Shown here: positions 28,087-32,482 of the stretch, piece after piece
How the letters are laid out: every line of letters starts with the position of its first letter
How positions within the stretch are numbered: the first letter of the stretch is position 1
Origin: a virus
DNA: 32,482 nucleotides
IMG/VR virus record: IMGVR_UViG_3300017989_000297
Coordinates: 1-32,482 of that record
Direction: 5' to 3' (one strand)
Translations under genes and position numbers: made by a program
The notes under the pieces: model-generated
Database searches by the model: none
The model's input: only the letters and a program-made list of their open reading frames with translations
Told to the model about the DNA's origin: nothing

Positions 28087-30015
28087 TCACCGGCCGCGCT
28101 GGCGGCGTCGTCGGTCAAGGTAGCCGAGACGCTTCCCGGTGCCACGCTCTCGGCTCGAGCGGCCCCGCTTCGGGGTCTCGGGCTTCGGGGCGCCGGCGGC
28201 CGGCAGGTTGCTCTCGAGCTGGTCCCAATCGTCGTCGGTCATACGGTCGATCCCGATCGAGGCGGCGGCCGCTCGAGCGTAGACGCGGCAGTCGAGCGCC
28301 TCGTTCCTGTCCCGGGTCTTCTCCCAGACGTATCGACGGTAGCCGCGGACGATTCGGGGGACAAGCTGCTCGGCGGTGAGCTGCTGGAACCACTCCTGCT
28401 CGCGGTCGTTCGGGAAGTGCGCCCACCCCGTCGGCCATCCGTCCTCGTCGGGATCGGTCGGTTGCTCCTGGCGGAGCCACCCGTACAGCTGCCCCTTCGC
28501 TAGATCAGTACCGACGCGCCAGAGCTGGAGACCGCGCGCGACCTTGCGGCCGGCGTAGGTGACGTCCACCGCGCGCGGGATCGAGAGGAGCTGCGGCTTC
28601 CCCTCGTCGCCCTTGATCGCCATGACGAGGTCGGGCCGACGCATCCCGCGGACCCGGCGGTAGACCTCCTGGGTCTGGTCCCCGGAGTCGATCGCGGCGC
28701 GGAGGATCTGGAGCTCGACGCCGTCCTCGCGCGGGAACGTCCGCTGCAGGTATCGCTCGAGCTCGTCCCACGGTCCGTCGGTCGCGGTGTCGCCCGAGAA
28801 GATCGGAGCATCCACGCTCCACGTCTCGAACTCCCGGCCCCACGCGACGACCTCGCCCTGCAGGTAGTCGTGCTGGACATCGACCCCCATCGTCAGGAAC
28901 ACCGCGCGGTCGCTTGGGACCTCGCCGCTCCGCCACTCCTCGCGGCGGTTGTAGAGCTGCTCCCACGGCGGGGCCTCGCCCTTCTCCGCGAACGTCTCGC
29001 CCAGGACCGTGTTCACGAACACGCGGAGCTTGTCCTGGTTCTTGGCGGCGGCCTGGAACATGGCCGCGGCTTCCTTCCACGAGAACCACCCGACCGGCGA
29101 GTAGAGGCTCGAGAGGTGGTAGCCGCGCGCGACGTCCGAGAGCTCGGGGACCTCCGGGATCCACTCGCCGGCCTCGAGCATCTCGGTCTTCTTGAACTCC
29201 TCGATCGCGGCGCCGCAATGCTCGCACGCGTAGACCACGGAGCTCGGGTCGCCCTGGTCCCATCGGACGTTGCGCCAGACGAGAACCTGGAGCCCCCCAC
29301 ACTCCGGGCACGGAACGTGGAACCGCCGGCGGTCGCTCGCGTCGTAGGCGACCTCGATCCTCGAGCGGCCGGCGATCGTCGGCGTCGAGACCTTGAGGAT
29401 CTTGGCGCGGCCGCCGGCGGTCCGGATCGCGCGCTCGGCGATGAGCTCGGGGTCGCCCTCGCCGTCCACGTCACCCGGCCACGCGTCGAGCTCGTCGGCG
29501 AACACCTTCCGCGCTGGCATCGAGCGGAGACCCACCGCCGAATTCGCGCCGGTGAGCACGAGGATCCCGCCGGGAAACTCTTTCGAGAGGACCGTGTTCC
29601 CGGAGTCGCGCGACCGCTTATCCGAGACCTTGCGCGCGAGCGCCGGCGAGTCGGCGATCATCGGGTCGAGTCGCTGGCGGCTCCCCCGCTTCGCGAGCTC
29701 GACGGTCGGGAGAATCGCGAGCATCGGGCACGGGTCGTGGGCGATCGAGTACCCGATCCAGTTGTTGCCCATCTCGGTCGCGCCGATCTGCGCACCCTTC
29801 ATGAACACGACGGACCGGACGCGCGAGGTCGCCGAGAGAGCGTCCATCGGCTCGCGGAGGTACGGGGTCCGCGCGGTGCGCCACCGGCCCGGCTCGTTCG
29901 ACGACCGGCTCGAGAGCATCCGCTCGGCGTCGGCCCATTCCGAAACGGTCAGGACCGGGTCGGGCTCCATCGCGGCGAACGCGGCGTTCCGGTAGACCTC
30001 GCCTCCGTGGTCCAT
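28087..30015 (-). CDS. Terminase large subunit (lambda gpA family)
   Basis: A 642-residue packaging motor with ATPase and nuclease. The Walker-A-like block is at 74-81 (GAQIGATE), Walker B at 171-179 (VFADELDAW) and motif III around 209-213 (VSTPT). A gpA-type zinc ribbon lies at C236-x2-C239 and C264-x2-C267. The nuclease domain begins near residue 375 with LTMGVDVQHDYLQGEVV (D379 and D383 the likely metal ligands). The protein cuts and translocates DNA into proheads. ATG 30015 overlaps the terminase small subunit stop (ATGA). Length equals lambda gpA (641). Confidence 0.95.
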   Translation of the reverse strand: MDHGGEVYRNAAFAAMEPDPVLTVSEWADAERMLSSRSSNEPGRWRTARTPYLREPMDALSATSRVRSVVFMKGAQIGATEMGNNWIGYSIAHDPCPMLAILPTVELAKRGSRQRLDPMIADSPALARKVSDKRSRDSGNTVLSKEFPGGILVLTGANSAVGLRSMPARKVFADELDAWPGDVDGEGDPELIAERAIRTAGGRAKILKVSTPTIAGRSRIEVAYDASDRRRFHVPCPECGGLQVLVWRNVRWDQGDPSSVVYACEHCGAAIEEFKKTEMLEAGEWIPEVPELSDVARGYHLSSLYSPVGWFSWKEAAAMFQAAAKNQDKLRVFVNTVLGETFAEKGEAPPWEQLYNRREEWRSGEVPSDRAVFLTMGVDVQHDYLQGEVVAWGREFETWSVDAPIFSGDTATDGPWDELERYLQRTFPREDGVELQILRAAIDSGDQTQEVYRRVRGMRRPDLVMAIKGDEGKPQLLSIPRAVDVTYAGRKVARGLQLWRVGTDLAKGQLYGWLRQEQPTDPDEDGWPTGWAHFPNDREQEWFQQLTAEQLVPRIVRGYRRYVWEKTRDRNEALDCRVYARAAAASIGIDRMTDDDWDQLESNLPAAGAPKPETPKRGRSSRERGTGKRLGYLDRRRRQRGR

Positions 30016-30626
30016 CAGTCGCTCACCGCGACGCGGCGGAGCTCCTCGAGCGCGTCAACGATCTCGAGGCGGAGCCGCTCGTGCACGAGGCTCTCCTCGG
30101 TGGCGGCGGCGAGCTCGGCGGACAGCCGGTCCGGAATCCGGAGGAGCGCGTCGCGGAGCCCGCGGTAGAGCCGGAACGCCTCGAGCGTGACCTGGTCCTT
30201 CCGCACGAGCCGGCCGGCCTTCTCCTCGAACTCGAGCCGCGCGAGCTGCGCCTGGCACGCGAGCTTGATCGCTTGGGACCGTTGCATGTTCGGCCCGAGC
30301 GGGCCGTCGCCCTGGCCGGGCGCGAGCGGCGGCCCCTCGTCCTCGTCCTCGCCGAACAGCCCCGCCTGGCGGTGGCGGCGCGGCACGCTCGTCTCGGGCG
30401 GCCGTTGCTTCGCGGGGTTGCTGTTCGCGTCCCACTCGGCGTTCGCGCGCTCGACGTCGATCCGCCAGGTCCGCCCGACCTTCGACGCGCTCCGGATCCG
30501 CCCGGTCGCGATCGCCTTCGACACGGCCGTGGCGGAGACGCCGCGGCGGCGCGCGAACTCCCGGAGCCCGACGAGCTCGCGTCCGGCGTCTCGGTTCGCG
30601 GTCTTCTTCTTACGCTTCTTCGCCAT
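30015..30626 (-). CDS. Terminase small subunit (Nu1-like DNA-binding)
   Basis: A 203-residue protein. Residues about 18-55 are a MerR/Nu1-like winged helix (LVGLREFARRRGVSATAVSKA, GRIRSASKVGRTWRID). Residues about 80-203 are a helical part that mediates assembly and large-subunit contact (SQAIKLACQAQLARLEFEEK, VRKDQVTLEAFRLYRGLRDA). Such proteins recognise the packaging site (cos or pac). The stop overlaps the terminase large subunit. Start ATG 30626 lies 17 bases inside the upstream membrane-protein gene. Confidence 0.85.
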   Translation of the reverse strand: MAKKRKKKTANRDAGRELVGLREFARRRGVSATAVSKAIATGRIRSASKVGRTWRIDVERANAEWDANSNPAKQRPPETSVPRRHRQAGLFGEDEDEGPPLAPGQGDGPLGPNMQRSQAIKLACQAQLARLEFEEKAGRLVRKDQVTLEAFRLYRGLRDALLRIPDRLSAELAAATEESLVHERLRLEIVDALEELRRVAVSD

Positions 30627-30846
30627 CGGCGGAGCGGAGCGCGTCGCGTTCCTCCACGACCCACTCCACCGGACAGGACCGGATCCGCGCGACGAGCGCG
30701 CATTTCCGGAGCTCGGCGACGCGGTGGTCTTGCCAGACCGCGCGCTCGGCGTGAGACCGCTGCAGGTGGAACCCGGCGAGGAACGCGGCGGTGGAGCACA
30801 CCGCGACGACCGCGGCCGCGATCAGGATGGCGTCGGCGGGTTGCAT
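30610..30846 (-). CDS. Small membrane protein with charged helical tail
   Basis: A 78-residue protein starting at ATG 30846 (TGATG overlap with the preceding stop; a GTG at 30849 is an alternative). One transmembrane helix (about 5-26, AILIAAAVVAVCSTAAFLAG) is followed by a charged helix (HLQRSHAERAVWQDHRVAEL) and a segment with two cysteines (KCALVARIRSCPVEWVVEER). The layout resembles an inner-membrane spanin, but it is short and lies before terminase, so I only call it a membrane protein of unknown function. Confidence 0.6.
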   Translation of the reverse strand: MQPADAILIAAAVVAVCSTAAFLAGFHLQRSHAERAVWQDHRVAELRKCALVARIRSCPVEWVVEERDALRSADGEEA

Positions 30847-31037
30847 CACGCCTCCTCCGCGCGTTCGACGCGCTCGAGCGCGGAGTCGATCCGCTCGGCG
30901 ACGATCCCGGCCGCGTCCTCGGAGACCTCGCCGTTCAGGTACGCCTGGACGTGGACGAGGACGGCGTGGCAGTTGCGGTAGGCGGCGGCGAGCTCGGCGA
31001 GCTCGGTGGTCGTCTCGGCCTGTTCGTGGACGGTCAC
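30846..31037 (-). CDS. Small helical acidic protein, unknown
   Basis: A 63-residue frame from GTG 31037, which overlaps the methyltransferase stop as GTGA. It reads as an all-helical acidic product: ETTTELAELAAAYRNCHAVL, VQAYLNGEVSEDAAGIVAER, IDSALERVERAEEA. Compactness and coupled overlaps on both sides support it. No family is recognised. Confidence 0.6.
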   Translation of the reverse strand: MTVHEQAETTTELAELAAAYRNCHAVLVHVQAYLNGEVSEDAAGIVAERIDSALERVERAEEA

Positions 31038-32398
31038 TCCGCGTCCTCCTCGGCGTCGCTCTCCTCGAGCTCGGCGACGAGCTCGGCCTTCCGACCGGTG
31101 AGCCGCTCCCACCGCGCGATCGAGACGTCCACGCGGCGCGGCTCGATCTCGATCCCGACGCACCGGCGCTCCTCGAGCTCGGCGGCGATCAGCGTCGAGC
31201 CGCTCCCGAGGAACGGGTCGAACACGCGCTGGCCGTGGTCGCTCGAATTCCGGAGGAGCTCGCGGAGGAGGTCCACCGGTTTCTGCGCGTTGTGGAACCG
31301 CTCGCGGTCCTCGTGGTCCGCCTCGAACCCGGCGCCCTGTCCGGTGCGCCCGAACCGCAGCACGTTTGACGCGTGGACGGAGCGGATCCCCGTCGCGGTC
31401 TTCTTGAAGACGTGCTCCTTCGGCGGGATCCGGTGGAGGAACCCGGCGAGCTCGTACCCGTTCGCGTAGTTCGACCCGAGCCCGCTGTTCTTCTTGTCCC
31501 ACACCAGGACGTTCTTGACCTCGAGGGTCGCGACCGACCGGGAGCACTCGTGCCACGCCGGCCACGAGCGCCAATCGCAGAACACGTACGCGTGCCCGAA
31601 CCACTCGAGGACGCGGTCGGCGAGCTTGAGCACCTTCTTGAAGAACGGCCGCACCATCCGATCGTCGGCGACGTCGGCGCCCACTCCGGTCGAGCTCCCG
31701 TAGATCGCGTACGGCGGATCGGTCACAACGAGCGCGAGCCGCTTCCCGTCGATCGCTCCGCGGATCGTCGCGTCGTCGAGCGAGTCGCCGCACACCACGA
31801 CGTGGTCGCCGCACCGCCAAACGTCGCCGAGCTTCGCGGTCGCCTCGTCCGGTTCCTCGAGCGCGTCGAGGTCGTCGAGCCCACCGGCGCCACCGCCCCC
31901 ACCGCCTTCCTGTCCCGGAATGTCTACCGACAGGATCCGCTCGAGCTCGCCCTCGGAGAACCCGAGCCCCTCGAGCGCGTCGCCGCTCTCGGACCCGATC
32001 GCCTCGAGCTCGCGGAGCTCGGTCTCGAGCGCCTCCTCGTCCCACCCCGAGAGCTCGGCCAGCCGGTTGTCGGCGACGAGGTACGCGCGCGCCTCGGTCT
32101 CCGACAGGTGGTCGAGCTCGACGACCGGGAGCCCGTCGGGGAACGTCCCCGGGTTGTCGTCCTCGATCATGCGCGCGGCGGCGAGACGGCCGTGGCCGGC
32201 GCGGATCTTGCCGCCCGAGACGAGGATCGGGTTCACGAATCCGAACCGGAGGATGCTCGCGGCGAGCTGCTCGAGCTGGCGCTTCGGGTGCGTCCGCGGG
32301 TTGTTGTCGTACGGGACGAGCTCGTCGAGGGTCCGGAACTCGATGCGCTTCGCGAGCTTGACGGAGACGTCGGCCGCGGTGGTGTCGGGATCGCTCAT
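31034..32398 (-). CDS. ParB-like nuclease domain fused to a beta-class DNA methyltransferase
   Basis: 454 residues from ATG 32398; a GTG at 32455 would add 19 residues and is equally adjacent to an upstream TAG, so the start is uncertain. Residues about 19-120 form a ParB/Sulfiredoxin-like domain (LDELVPYDNNPRTHPKRQ, GHGRLAAARMIED, VADNRLAELSGWDEEAL). A Gly-rich linker (164-173) leads to a methyltransferase with DPPY at 227-230 and FDPFLGSGST at 393-402, the order of beta-class N4-cytosine/N6-adenine enzymes, plus the HNAQKPVDLL block. Such phage fusions modify DNA and may protect it from host restriction. The recognition site is unknown. Confidence 0.92.
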   Translation of the reverse strand: MSDPDTTAADVSVKLAKRIEFRTLDELVPYDNNPRTHPKRQLEQLAASILRFGFVNPILVSGGKIRAGHGRLAAARMIEDDNPGTFPDGLPVVELDHLSETEARAYLVADNRLAELSGWDEEALETELRELEAIGSESGDALEGLGFSEGELERILSVDIPGQEGGGGGGAGGLDDLDALEEPDEATAKLGDVWRCGDHVVVCGDSLDDATIRGAIDGKRLALVVTDPPYAIYGSSTGVGADVADDRMVRPFFKKVLKLADRVLEWFGHAYVFCDWRSWPAWHECSRSVATLEVKNVLVWDKKNSGLGSNYANGYELAGFLHRIPPKEHVFKKTATGIRSVHASNVLRFGRTGQGAGFEADHEDRERFHNAQKPVDLLRELLRNSSDHGQRVFDPFLGSGSTLIAAELEERRCVGIEIEPRRVDVSIARWERLTGRKAELVAELEESDAEEDAE

Positions 32399-32482
32399 GC
32401 CCTCGAGCGTGCCGCCGGCGGTCGGCCGTGTAAACCCAACGCACGGCCCTGGCACTAGCGAAACGCCGATCCTCGCGGCACC

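Larger units (their letters stand above)
1..32482 (-). mobile_element. Mu-like myophage genome segment (virus or prophage)
   Basis: All supported genes read leftward and follow the classical morphogenesis order of a contractile-tailed phage: terminase, portal, protease/capsid, connectors, sheath, tube, chaperone, tape measure, baseplate, fibres. The tail module matches phage Mu gene order (sheath gpL, tube gpM, gp41, tape measure, gpN, gpP, gp45, gp46, gp47, gp48), while packaging proteins are of the lambda gpA/gpB/gpW type. Neither attachment sites nor bacterial flanking genes are visible, so free virus and prophage cannot be told apart. Confidence 0.9.

Noticed and set aside
26205-28145. 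Portal start 95 codons further upstream
   Set aside because: The upstream part overlaps gpW in another frame and is Ser/Arg-rich shadow; GTG 27860 directly follows gpW.
1-32482. CRISPR arrays, tRNA or rRNA genes, insertion sequences, att sites
   Set aside because: No regularly spaced direct DNA repeats, no cloverleaf-like segments, no transposase or integrase frames and no flanking duplicated cores were seen by eye.
32455-32482. End of a further upstream gene
   Set aside because: Only eight codons before a TAG at 32455-32457 are inside the window; too short to support as a feature.

Overview
The window is a 32.5 kb piece of a high-GC (roughly 70 %) tailed-phage genome or prophage. Every gene I can support lies on the minus strand, so transcription runs from the right edge to the left. 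Head, packaging and tail genes follow the order of a contractile-tailed (Mu-like) myovirus: terminase small and large subunits, gpW-like joiner, portal, a fused prohead protease/major capsid protein, a DUF2190-like decoration protein, head-tail joiner, tail terminator, DUF2635 protein, sheath, tube, tail assembly chaperone with a programmed frameshift, tape measure, gpN, gpP, gp45 spike, gp46, gp47 and gp48. Genes are very tightly packed. Stop/start overlaps (ATGA, GTGA, TTGA, TGATG) are common and many starts are GTG. The host cannot be named from this window. The GC content, and a sulfatase in the adhesion region, make a marine bacterium from a sulfatase-rich group such as Planctomycetota a reasonable but unproven guess.

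Right edge to about 30 kb: a ParB-like/DNA methyltransferase fusion, two small proteins, then the terminase genes. About 30-22.4 kb: portal, capsid and connector genes. About 22.4-11.2 kb: the Mu-like tail and baseplate, including a T TTT TTC slippery heptamer that lets the gp41-like chaperone be extended by 58 residues. The last baseplate gene (gp48 position) is unusual: an SGNH/SASA-type esterase fold that has lost its catalytic residues is fused in front of a gp48 domain, which is itself split by a LamG-like insertion.

About 11.2-2.0 kb is an accessory block for host contact and lysis. It holds a tail fibre, several small membrane proteins, a structural-type protein, a complete arylsulfatase with a signal peptide and a formylglycine-type motif, and a beta-helix-like spike ending in five exact 20-residue repeats. 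It continues with a BppU-like protein, a lipoprotein, a second fibre sharing the first fibre's N-terminal module, and an alpha/beta-hydrolase-like protein with a disrupted nucleophile elbow. It ends with a small helical protein resembling the Acb2/Tad1 cyclic-nucleotide sponge family, followed by three overlapping micro-membrane proteins. The left 2 kb holds a further short ORF, a less GC-rich intergenic stretch, a winged-helix-like protein and a coiled-coil protein that runs off the window.

I see no integrase, repressor, endolysin, tRNA or CRISPR array, so lifestyle is not determined here. The strongest candidate for an undescribed system is the 11.2-2.0 kb block: an apparent glycan-interaction kit (active sulfatase, two degenerate hydrolase folds, LamG module, repeat-bearing spike) co-transcribed with a probable anti-defence sponge.
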